A stretch of DNA of 64,000 bases from Mesostigma viride (Eukaryota; Streptophyta; Mesostigmatophyceae; Mesostigmatales; Mesostigmataceae), in contig RPFO01000167.1 in assembly GCA_009746045.1 (NCBI GenBank), positions 2,985,378 through 3,049,377 on the forward strand. The letters run 5' to 3'. A program made the position numbers and the translations under genes. Positions 27,201 to 35,339 of this stretch are shown in pieces. Every line of letters begins with the position of its first letter. The first letter of the stretch is position 1. The notes beneath the pieces were generated by a model. That model saw nothing but the letters and a program-made list of their open reading frames with translations. It ran no database searches and was not told the DNA's origin.

Positions 27201-28134
27201 ACCGCTCCGCCTCGGCCAAATCCTTGTCCAACCCGCCGAGCCCGTGACGGTAGGCGGTACCCAACAGCTCCTGCGCCGATGCCAGCGCGAGGTCCGGCTG
27301 GCCCAGGGACTCGTACAGGGGGTTGGGCCCGTGCTCGATGCATTTTCGCGCCCAGGAGATGCCTTGGCGCGGGTGGGACGGGACCCCTTCGCCATGGAGG
27401 AAGATGCGGGCGAGAGCGGCCATGGAGATGGTGCAGCCGGACCGGGCACCTTGTTCGTAGAGGGGCATGGCGTCTTGCAAACGGCCCGTGTTCTCTAACA
27501 CCGCCGCACGCATCGCGACCTCGCTTTGGCGCTGCGCCCGGCTTTGCAGATGCTCCCTTTGAACATGGGCGTTTTGATGCTCACTCTGCTGCTTCTCAGA
27601 CGACCCTCCACCACGTGGCATGGATGCTGTGGATGCAGCGGTTGCCGCTGTGGTGGCGGTGGTGGTCGTGGTGCTGGCAGAGGAATGGAATGGGTGGACA
27701 GGGGGCCCCTGGCCAGAGACCAGGTTGGCAAGGATCCCGGCCAGTGGTGGCGCGTCATACTGGACGAGGTTGGCTTGCTTGCAGATGGCCACGCGGGCGT
27801 CATTGAGGAGTTTCTCGAGTCCAGGGGTGGGGGCGGCCGCCATGCCTTCCACCAGCACATCTTCTGCTTCTTTGTTACGCTGGAGGGCGAGCAGGCACTG
27901 GGCTGCGACCTCGTAGCCCCGGGACCAAGTCTTGTCGACGATGATGCTCTTCCGGCACAGCTTGATCGCGGTCGCGTGCTTCTTGAGGTGGAAGAGGCAC
28001 AACGCTCGGTTCGTGAGCCATTTCGGACGGTCGGGTTGCTCGTCCGCGAGCCGAGCGTAGGCCTCCGCTGCCTCGGAGTATTTGCGCGAGGAGAAGAGAC
28101 GACGCGCATTTTCCTCGCCATTTGCGGCCTCCAT
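24214..28134 (-). CDS. TPR/Sel1-repeat protein with C-terminal MYND finger
   Basis: A single uninterrupted frame of 1306 codons starts at the ATG at 28134-28132. I prefer this start to the in-frame ATG at 28284 because the TPR region begins right after it. Residues about 5-110 form TPR-like helices (containing YAEAAEAYARLAD-type repeats and NRALCLFHLKKHATAIKLC). Residues about 200-450 hold several Sel1-like repeats (GTAYRHGLGGLDKDLAEAE, EEAVVWYRRAAELGYARAM). After a low-complexity Ser/Gly/Asp middle comes a conserved-looking helical region (about 860-1000) and more TPR-like sequence. The last ~46 residues are a MYND zinc finger: CFGCG, CAQC, YCSPDCQ and HWKEGHKTAC supply the Cys/His ligands. 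TPR/Sel1 and MYND modules mediate protein-protein contacts; a specific partner cannot be named. There are no introns, unlike every neighbour. Confidence 0.88.
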   Translation of the reverse strand: MEAANGEENARRLFSSRKYSEAAEAYARLADEQPDRPKWLTNRALCLFHLKKHATAIKLCRKSIIVDKTWSRGYEVAAQCLLALQRNKEAEDVLVEGMAAAPTPGLEKLLNDARVAICKQANLVQYDAPPLAGILANLVSGQGPPVHPFHSSASTTTTTATTAATAASTASMPRGGGSSEKQQSEHQNAHVQREHLQSRAQRQSEVAMRAAVLENTGRLQDAMPLYEQGARSGCTISMAALARIFLHGEGVPSHPRQGISWARKCIEHGPNPLYESLGQPDLALASAQELLGTAYRHGLGGLDKDLAEAERWLRAAAQGGYPLGMNNLASLLTQLARPDNQTATPAVVGDKEAQDDDGAMSMQCREEEAVVWYRRAAELGYARAMVNLGAHLRDGTGCARDVKEATVWLDKAAAAGDLLAVGGLVMLAKEQPGAQGVAMLEAVRRHVQVARSREEAAGKGRVQGSTLCMEAGLCLEIQRARDGGMDQEGLIREVEAAMGGEAPPSFEVFVEGKPPSLVLVTDYREMLMEQLARCREPTQLEREAALLAERAARLMTSSSSSNSSSSSARSSSSTAHGDSRLDMPSNNNPSDPEPVAHTLVDVGALFIAKGREEEAHKRFLLPAAEMGNPQACHLAGRYLAGKQPARGRDLRAAQRLLSRAVAGDVPGARWDLDALTARLARGDVGGVDGGADVSGGGEEDAGLGGEPEAAVDPTEAIQDRPSVGNATGRVTGGGGGEGQRHGAPHASWGQSAAKRGVALQSHSADDGDAAKAAAAAAGLQMPEEAERLTQDMMAAMGLNKPASVDTDNPFIPGGLPVHLPLLEEYVRSHCDSYTGWALLHSRRHFENALLAVFEGRYGVAVRELCNAVLFDEKGVQMPFVVDKQTGQVVAEPVFQPLFDLMDRELRKGHLAVPSSTAPSSPSAATGSCGSAAPSSPSPLSSSSSCPSSLPASSSSSRSPPSMSLFFHAAVVKMATSRDLRDRVRYAELALQAAPPRLLPAVRRWRGLLAVFLGDLTRAMADLEATLKLLRTDASTSLWPYDPPELAGGAVGPGSVGESGSDTGEMRTAHKAGPKGSLAGGMAHFREVMAYAVECEIGRLALMLGRPDDAVTHIKRFQRGVPEDTHRLCESFADLGEAIMGRCRARGPGGLMAELGTLQGLVREADRTMKLRVPVFRPLRPEDFPKMEQMRSMVAMMAHMEKQGPNRSLHQGNGGLHSAARSSAAGKGKGSAAAGTGSTAVMEGSGASSSWGAGAGSITRSCFGCGVRAESLRKCAQCRLAEYCSPDCQRKHWKEGHKTACARMAKG

Positions 28135-28678
28135 GGCTGGAGGATGTTGAACTCCCGGCCAAACGAGAATGGCCGAGCTATGCCAACGACAGCAGCTTGT
28201 GAAACGGGAGATCCCAAGCGTCAGAGCAAGATTAAAATGCACGCACGTCACGCATGCGCTACCGAAAATTACGGGAAAGAACAACGATTAAACATAGCTC
28301 TTTCGCGGTGCCTTCACGCTCGCTAGGCATCACGCCGATCAAACCGTCCTCTCGATGCCGCACGACGTACGTATACCTCGGCGCAGCTAGTATCGTCGGC
28401 TCTACGCGGACGCGGTCGCCCAGAAAATTAAAACCAACCACCCGTCAAAACCATGTCGTCAAGTAGGATAAGCGTGGCTGAAGGATTATCAAATTTTGCT
28501 CCTTGGCATGAAGCTTGGCTGTACCATACAATATCAAGAATCGCCGGCCGCCGTTTATCGTGCACGCGGTCCTGTGGGTGCCAACCATCATTTTAGCAAC
28601 TCGTGAACATGCCACCAAAAACAGTATAATGATGTCGTAGTATACACTTGCTGTTGTGGTTGTTGTTGATACCCAGCA
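28135..28678. other. Upstream region of the MYND gene
   Basis: This is the 5' flank of the minus-strand MYND gene, up to a transposon. No gene, TATA box or repeat is convincingly visible. Confidence 0.4.
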
Positions 28679-28688
28679 TTTTTTTTTT

Positions 28689-28811
28689 AGGGCTTTTGAC
28701 AGATCTGTAAAGTTAGGGCCCGAAAAATACAGATGGCTAGGCGTATATGCAGATCTGTTTTTTTATTCCAGATCTGTACGTAAACTCCGACGTAATGCCT
28801 TTACGTCTTCG
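28689..28811 (+). repeat. Left terminal inverted repeat
   Basis: Inverted partner of 31848-31970. It contains three AGATCTG motifs. Confidence 0.85.
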
Positions 28812-29831
28812 GGGGTCGAGGTGCAGGCCGTGTTCACTTGTTCAGTACCTGGAAGCGAAATTCAGCCATGGCTACTGTACGAAAGCTAGAGGAATGTCAG
28901 CCGTATGACCTGCACACGAGGGTAATTGAGAAATCAAGCCGAAGTTAATCCTGCATCTTAGCGAGCAGAATAATTGCAAACACAACAGCAATTGTGCGAC
29001 AGACCAAACAATAATGCCGCGTGCACTAGGCTCTGTATTCTGGTCACACCCATGTGCATTTGCTGCATTGGATTAGGCGCCATTACGAACTGAGTCGAGG
29101 GAAAACGCGAGGAGCGCCATCTAAGCAGTTGCTTGTCATGTCTATACGCCCGGGCATCTTATTATCTGTCTACCATGCACGCATTTTCCTTGGACGAATC
29201 AAACAGCTTTTGACATTTTAATGGCGACATTGAAGTCCGGCCACGACAATATAGCGCTGCTCAGAGCTTCGTTGCCGAGAAAGATGTGCTTTGTCCGGGC
29301 CGATAATGTAACTCTGCATAGACCCCGGTAGCTTTCAGCATGCGCATATTGCTTGAGGTAAGCGAGCCACGACGCCTGCAGGTGCTCCTGCCGAGGTGGA
29401 GACCTCCGAGAGCACGTGGATTAGGCTCATGCGTCAAAGCAGCATCGACCTTCATTCTCCTGGTGTGGAAGGTCACTTTTCAGGATTAACATATCTGAAT
29501 GTTGATGGCCTGTGCATTTTCTGTCAATTGAGCAGCGATTGAAACCATGAGCCATGCAAGTGTAAGGTGCAGAATTCAGTTGATGAACCCAAGCCGGTAA
29601 TGTGCAGAATTGATGAACCCAAGTTATATGTGCAGATGTTTCGTCCCATTGGCTGTGTGCTAGTGCATGAACCGTCTAGGCCCTTGGCGTGTACTCACTT
29701 GCTGCAACCGTGCCCACAGCTGCTTGTCAATACACGCGGCAGGCACAATGACTTTTGCCACGAGGTGAAACATTGAACTCCCCCACACCTTGCATTTTTC
29801 ACTCTTTGTTTTCCCTATCCATCCTACCCCC

Positions 29832-30350
29832 AGCACACACACATGCACACACACACACGCCCACATACTGCACATGCACACAAATGTTCACACACACACG
29901 CCCACATACTACACATGCACACAAATGTTCACACACACATGCACACACGCACACACATACACACATGCACACATGCACACATGCACACATGCACGCATGC
30001 ACACACGCACACACACACACATGCACACACGCACGCATACACACATGCACACATACACACATGCACACACGCACACATGCACACATGCACACATGCACAC
30101 ACGCACACACGCACACACGCACACACGCACACACGCACACACGCACACACGCACACACGCACACACGCACACACGCACACACGCACACACGCACACACGC
30201 ACACACGCACACACGCACACACGCACACACGCACACACGCACACACGCACACACGCACACACGCACACACGCACACACGCACACATGCACACATGCACAC
30301 ACGCACACACGCACACATGCACACATGCACACACCCACGTGCGCACATGC
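29832..30350. repeat. CA-rich octamer array (ACACACGC)n
   Basis: CA repeats with ATGC/ACGC interruptions settle into a regular ACACACGC octamer at about 30090-30280. It lies inside the 3.3-kb element. All His/Thr and Cys/Val open frames here are repeat translations. Confidence 0.95.
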
Positions 30351-31847
30351 ACGCTAACACATGCGCACACACTAACACACACATCGTCGTCAGAACACAC
30401 ATGCACACAAATGTGCACACACCCACGAGCACACGTGCACATGCATACAATCCCACACAAACACAGGCAGACTTGCACACATGCGCCACATACATTAATC
30501 CATCACCAATAAACTGGTTGCTTGGACCCAACGACCTTCTTACTCGCCTGTCCACCCAACGTTCTGCCCATCCTCCCGCCTGCCCGCCTGCATGTCTGCC
30601 ACCCGCCTACTGCCCACCCATCTGTCAGCCTGTCTGCCTGCTTGTGTGCATGCCTGCGGGCCTGCATGTGCACCTGCGCCCATGCACCTGTTATGCCCCC
30701 ATGGCACGTATATGCAGCCTAGCTAGTTGAGTGTCTCTTTGCACGCGCACATGGGTGGCTACATGGGCATTTGCCTGTGTCTTGGGCTGGGGGTTGGGCT
30801 GATTAGTTCAAGAGTGGGCGGGAAGACGGTGGTATAATTGGGTGGGTAGGGACGGAGTGGATGATGATTGGGGGGCTGGATGCGGGTGGGACTCAAGTTC
30901 GTGTAAAGTCCAAAGTTGCCTGTAGCATCAGCAAAAATAAGCGAGAAAGCAGCCTAAATTCAAGGAGCCTACTTGTTGTAACATGTGCCAAACTGCAATT
31001 AATGGTTGCAGGCTCACAAGCTGCCAGCTTCATAACGCAAATGGAATGAATTGCATGGTTACAGGACAAGCGTGTGGTTGGAAATCTTACAATGCCTGGC
31101 AACGTCTCTTTCATGTGCCCACTGAGAACCGCTGTTCAACACAGGAAGGCTTTGGCAAGCAACGAGCTTCGGCCAGGGCCTTCATTGCAAGGAAGCGTGT
31201 GTGAAGCAATAACGCCAGGATTTACAAGCAGAAACTATACCTAACTTTGCGACCTTCATGCAGTATGTCATGTGCATGGCTCTGTAGTATGTGCCAACAA
31301 TCACAACGAAAAAGTGCGAAATTGCAAACATTGCCATGGAAGGGCAGGAGCCACGCACGCAGCAAATTAAAACGGTTCGTGAACCAATCTGTCGGGCATC
31401 AAGGCAGCAAAGTCTGGCCAGCAATAATGCAGTGCGATGCGAGAAAAACTCGGTAACTATGGGCAGGCAGGCGCAGCTCGTCCTCAGCAGTGCTATCTAA
31501 CGTGACGGCGCCTTATTTCCGCGTGCACGGTGCCGAACATGGCACTGGCCTGATTCCAGTTGCAGCAACGCCAGATGCCTTCCCGTCATAGAGCAGAGGC
31601 TTCACGTACGTCGACATCGTTGCCTACCAATCGTAATGCTTCCCGTGATAATGCACTCGCGTCCGAACAAAATGTCGAGAAAGCAAACAATCTACACGCG
31701 ATAAAACTGGGCTGCTAGCTTTTCAGGACTGGTTTTACCATGCCTTAAAATTCCATTAGCTTACTTTTAAAACCATGGCTGACTAATTTTGGCTAATTTT
31801 CAGGTATTTGTGCCGCACCGCCCGCATGCATGGCCCGGGACGAGTCT

Positions 31848-31970
31848 CGAAGACGTAAGGGCATTACGTCGGAGTTTACGTACAGATCTGGAATAAAAAA
31901 ACAGATCTGCATATACGCCTAGCCATCTGTATTTTTTGGGCCCTAACTTTTCAGATCTGTCAAAAGCTCT
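31848..31970 (-). repeat. Right terminal inverted repeat
   Basis: Inverted partner of 28689-28811, with only a few mismatches (for example GGGCCC-AAAAAATAC against GGGCCC-GAAAAATAC). Confidence 0.85.
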
Positions 31971-32297
31971 TTTTTTTAATGTGATACAGGCATTCACGCC
32001 TTAAGTTGTGTACGAGGGTTTCTTGGGGTCAACCCAACTTAAGGCGTGAACCCAACTTAAGCCGTTAAGTTACCATAACTTGCGACCCAGCCCTGCTGAA
32101 GGACTTCAGGGTGTCTTTTCATACATAGCTCTCGTCAAGGCCGATCGAACTGCACTACCTAAAGAATTCACCATCAAGGTCGTATTTCGGGTCGTAACTT
32201 GGATGCAAGTCCTCCGTCAAACCGGCTGTGGGCAGGTGAAGCACCCCACCGTGCTAGCCAAAACTTCGCGTGATGCATAGGGCATCATGCGCGTTCT

Positions 32298-32726
32298 ATG
32301 CGCGGTAATCGTGGCTATTTGCCCTCTAGCCTCGTCTTCCCTAGCATCGACGCAAACAGTAATCCCGTCCATGGCCACTGTCACCAGGACTGGTCTAATA
32401 ACGGTGAACTGACGGTTTGCATGCACGTGAATGCCAACAACGTTGCTGATCCCGGCGAAATATGTCGCCATGTCAGAGAGCGCAGCAACCCTTACGACAA
32501 GAAGGCCATAGCCGTTCAAAAGGCTGACCACATCCATATTGGCCGGGTGGCCAAACGGCAGGCCGCTGCCTTGAGCCCGTTCATAGACAATGGCATCATG
32601 AAAGTTGCAGAGGTTGTCGCTACACAGGGCCATGAGGGCTATCGGTACCAAATGTTCAGATTTACTTTCATAATCACGGATGCCTTATTAGACCTGCCCT
32701 TTTCCAGGATTTGGATGATGTCATAG
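32298..32726 (+). CDS. HIRAN-domain protein inside a transposon
   Basis: The frame has 142 codons with ATG at 32298. Residues about 60-110 (VRERSNPYDKKAIAVQ, followed by HIGRVAKRQAAALSPFID) match the core of the HIRAN domain: R-x2-NPYD-x-(K/N)AI-x-V, then G-(x)-V/L and an Ala-rich helix. In HLTF/Rad5 this OB-like fold binds single-stranded 3' DNA ends at stalled forks. Here it stands alone, with no helicase or RING partner, and sits between TA-flanked inverted repeats. The protein may be a captured host fragment or part of an unusual transposon; the C-terminal tail after about residue 125 looks non-homologous. Splicing cannot be excluded. Confidence 0.6.
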   Translation: MRGNRGYLPSSLVFPSIDANSNPVHGHCHQDWSNNGELTVCMHVNANNVADPGEICRHVRERSNPYDKKAIAVQKADHIHIGRVAKRQAAALSPFIDNGIMKVAEVVATQGHEGYRYQMFRFTFIITDALLDLPFSRIWMMS

Positions 32727-32950
32727 CGTTGCTGGTTTGACAGCTTGCCCTTGCCACCGGCCTTCTCGCCTTTGGTGTCTCGTTTCCGCGGCTTTATGCT
32801 GGACGCTGCCCCGCTGCCCGAAAACAGTGCGTTCCATTTGGCCTTATCAGTTTTTTCGGCGATTGTGTCGCATTTATGATGGGTTCTAATGTGACGAACG
32901 CGTTTGAACAGCACTAAGCCGTTTGCCCATGTAGGTAATACAATGATCAC
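32639..32950 (-). CDS. Short ORF with helix-turn-helix-like C-terminus
   Basis: A 103-codon minus frame overlaps the end of the HIRAN ORF. A basic linker (KPRKRDTKGEKAGGKG) is followed by KLSNQQRYDIIQILEKGRS, which resembles the first helices of homeodomain-like DNA-binding domains in Tc1/mariner and pogo transposases (LS-x-ERY-x-II-x-L-x-x-G-x-S). No DDE catalytic domain follows, so if genuine it is a transposase remnant. The match is short and may be chance. Confidence 0.35.
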   Translation of the reverse strand: MIIVLPTWANGLVLFKRVRHIRTHHKCDTIAEKTDKAKWNALFSGSGAASSIKPRKRDTKGEKAGGKGKLSNQQRYDIIQILEKGRSNKASVIMKVNLNIWYR

Positions 32951-33236
32951 TGATTTCAGCGCAACTGACCAAGATCTGCAGTGAATTTTATAGTAGATGC
33001 TTAGTGTTGGATGGCGCGGAAACCCTGTTGGACCACCGGCGCGGGAAAAAACTCAAAACCCTCGCGGCAGTCAAAAATCAGTGCCACACCGCACTAGAAG
33101 CCCCTTCACGCCTTAACCACGCCTTAAGTTGGGTTTTTACTACTACAGCCATCCGCCTTAAGTTGGGTTCGCCATGCAGCTAACTGCGACCCAACTTAAG
33201 CCAACCCAACTTAAGGCGTGAATGCCTGTAATCGGT

Positions 33237-33280
33237 TGCTGTTGTTGTTGTTGTTGTTGTGTCCCACGCCGCCCAAGTGA
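33237..33280 (-). mobile_element. Ultra-short retroposon, 44 bp, (AAC)n tail
   Basis: On the minus strand the insert reads CACTTGGGCGGCGTGGGACA followed by an (AAC)n tail. It is flanked by direct repeats TAATCGGT (33229-33236 and 33281-33288). The left repeat starts exactly at the TA next to the HIRAN transposon. Confidence 0.65.
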
Positions 33281-33309
33281 TAATCGGTAGGTCACTAAGG
33301 TCAGATACC

Positions 33310-33363
33310 ACTATAGATTCTCTGCTGCCCTTGGGCGGCGTGAGACACAACAACAACAACAAC
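33310..33363 (+). mobile_element. Ultra-short retroposon, 54 bp, (AAC)n tail
   Basis: The insert contains CTGCTGCCCTTGGGCGGCGT then GAGACACAACAACAAC. It is flanked by perfect 13-bp direct repeats AAGGTCAGATACC (33297-33309 and 33364-33376). It has the same body as 33237-33280, inverted, and as 56348-56385. Confidence 0.75.
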
Positions 33364-33794
33364 AAGGTCAGATACCTAGTAGTCCCTCCCCAACATACCT
33401 AAAAGCAAGCATATCACAGGTACTCTCTTACTTCCGTAGTCGCCCGCCATGTGGCGATCGCGATCAATTATTAAATGGAAGCAACAGAGAACCCTGCGGC
33501 GACCGAGTCGCAGACGCCAGACATCAAGTTTGCGCCAGCTGCGGGAGCAGTGCGGGAGCTACACATCGTCGCCTTGGGTGGGTGCTAGATTTGTGCACAT
33601 TACAAGTGGCAGTTCATGGCATGAACGTGGCAGGAGGTGGGCGGCCGCAGGCGGCCGCCGGCCGGCAGCTCGCGCGGGCTGGCTAGTAATTACAGTTGCC
33701 AGTTGGCACTTTCAACAACGGCAGTCGCGGGGTACACCTGTAGCTGCTGCTGCTTGTTACGACTCAGCCCTCTACCTCCGCCTCTACCTCTAAC

Positions 33795-34120
33795 CGGCCT
33801 AATGCTACCTAGAAGGGCACCTGCACCACCATGATGTCTCGGAGCTCAACCCATGCAACTAAGGCGGGCCGCCCGGCATGGGGGGGAAGATCATCATGGC
33901 TATACAAGAGCTAGGGCATGGCTTAATCAACAGAGTGCGTCTCTCTGCATAGGCATAGCATGGCTTAATTCTTAATGCAACATCCATGGGAGGTCGATCC
34001 CATTATAGGCATGGCTTGGCAAAATTCTGAAGGCATCATCCATGGGGGCCATTATGGGCGCATGATGCGCGTGGGCCACATGCTATAGGCTAAGCCTGCA
34101 TGCTAATCTACACTAGTAAC
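33795..34120 (-). mobile_element. Inverted copy of a LINE 3' UTR
   Basis: Its reverse complement matches the 3' UTR after the ORF1-like gene at about 36725-37010 (shared TAGGCTTAGCC-, CCCATAATGG-, TAGCCATGATGATCTTCC- and CATGGTGGTGC-containing segments). There is no coding part. Confidence 0.7.
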
Positions 34121-34329
34121 TATATGGTTGGGGCAGTTAGCGTTGGCCTTGTTTATTTTTACGTGGGTGCCTTTACTCTGATGTAAGTAATTATATTTTT
34201 TACTATACTATAGTATGGTTGGGGCATGAGTGCAGACGGTATTTGTTACTTTCATGTTATTATTTTTCTAATGAGATTAGCATAGTACTCCGTGGCATGC
34301 CCATGCGCATTCTTACTCCGTGGCATGCC

Positions 34330-35155
34330 CATTCTGGCCCCCATGCAACTCACTGGTGAGCTGGACATGTCGGCTATCCGCCTTCCCCGCGCGCGGGGTA
34401 AGGCTGGCCCGGCACCTGTGCTCCTCACCTTTAAGTACATGGCGGACAAGCCGGCTGGCGTTCCTTAATTAAATGCCGCAAGAAGCTCTCGGAGACTCGC
34501 TTCACGCTGGACGACGACTTGACCCTGGCCCAGCAACAGCGGCGACGCGAGCTATGGCCGACCTACCTTCAGCTCCGGCAGCGTGCAGGGGGGAAGCCGG
34601 TATACTGGAGGGGGGCGGTCATCTACGTTGACCACAAGCCCTGGCAGGCCCCTCCTGCCACCCCAGACTAGGGAATACCAGTAGTGTAGATTAGATAGGC
34701 TTAGCCTTTGCAAGTGGCCCACGCGCATGTGCGCCCATAATGGCCATGGATGATGCTTTCAGTATTTAGCCGCGCCCAGCCGGCCTGCAATGGGACCCCC
34801 CATGGATGATGCATTAAGAATTTAGCCATGCTATGCCTATGCAGGGAGTTACTCTCTGCTGAGATGCCATGTGTACACCAGCAATAGCCTAGCCACATAC
34901 CCTCCACCCCATATGTCATGCAGGCCTTCTAGGCCCTCTCCTCAAGCCCCCCCTGGGTGCCTGTGCTTGTTAAGGAGGCATGAACCATCATGGCGGTGCA
35001 GGTGCACCTTGTGCACCCAGAGCAGGTGATAGTTGTACATCCTCCACCTGCAGGTTGTAGCCCTGATTGTATTACAAACCCATAGATGCCCCTTTCTCAG
35101 GGCTATGTGTTACATATGCTCCCAACGGAGCTATGATTTTAATTAATTAATTAAT
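34330..35155 (+). mobile_element. 5'-truncated LINE copy (ORF1 C-terminus + 3' UTR)
   Basis: The sequence from about 34345 to 34671 is nearly identical to 36385-36712 of the next copy (same GAGCTGGACATGTCGGCT and CAGCAACAGCGGCGACGCG stretches), but a few extra bases at about 34466 (CCTTAATTAAATGCC against CCTTATAAATGCC) break the frame. It ends with hairpin GCTCCCAACGGAGC (35118-35131) and a TTAATTAA tail. There is no sign of a complete ORF. Confidence 0.8.
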
Positions 35156-35339
35156 GCCCATGCGCATGACACGCACATAAATACATGACCCACATACGCA
35201 TAAATCCCGGCCACGAGGTAGCCATGGCTGTCGGAGCTCATAACTTTCACGTTTGAGCACCGAATTTAGCCGTGAATATCACTATCGCTTCGTCTTTTTA
35301 AGACGCACATGCTGATATAATTTTCCGACGCTATTACGC

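Larger units (their letters stand above)
28689..31970. mobile_element. 3.3-kb element with ~130-bp inverted ends
   Basis: The left end (28689-28811: GGGCTTTTGACAGATCTG, CAGATGGCTAGGCGTATATG, CCAGATCTGTACGTAAACTC, GACGTAATGCC) matches the reverse complement of 31848-31970 almost base for base. Runs of T lie immediately outside both ends (28679-28688 and 31970-31977), so the target duplication may be T8-T9. Long inverted ends fit a MULE-like element, and a TAGGG-like start with 8 bp would fit hAT. No transposase-like frame is visible inside, so it is presumably non-autonomous. Confidence 0.72.
31987..33228. mobile_element. TA-flanked TIR transposon carrying a HIRAN ORF
   Basis: The left end CAGGCATTCACGCCTTAAGT and the right end (reverse complement CAGGCATTCACGCCTTAAGT, then TGGG) are flanked by TA on both sides (31985-31986 and 33229-33230). 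Total length is 1242 bp. Further TTAAGTTGGGTT motifs repeat inside both ends. The ends match the 220-bp MITE at 8861-9080, giving a family with Tc1/mariner-like insertion habits. Inside lie a HIRAN-domain frame on the plus strand and a short minus-strand frame with a helix-turn-helix-like end. Confidence 0.75.

Noticed and set aside
24160-27806. Several 150-360 codon plus-strand ORFs over the MYND gene
   Set aside because: Antisense shadows of a GC-rich coding exon; no domains on the plus strand.
29755-30730. His/Thr-rich and Cys/Val-rich open frames
   Set aside because: Produced by the CA-rich octamer array; all frames are open.
33476-33583. Short plus ORF starting MEATENPAATESQ
   Set aside because: Codon content looks plausible for a first exon, but no following exon or domain was found and the region is transposon-rich.
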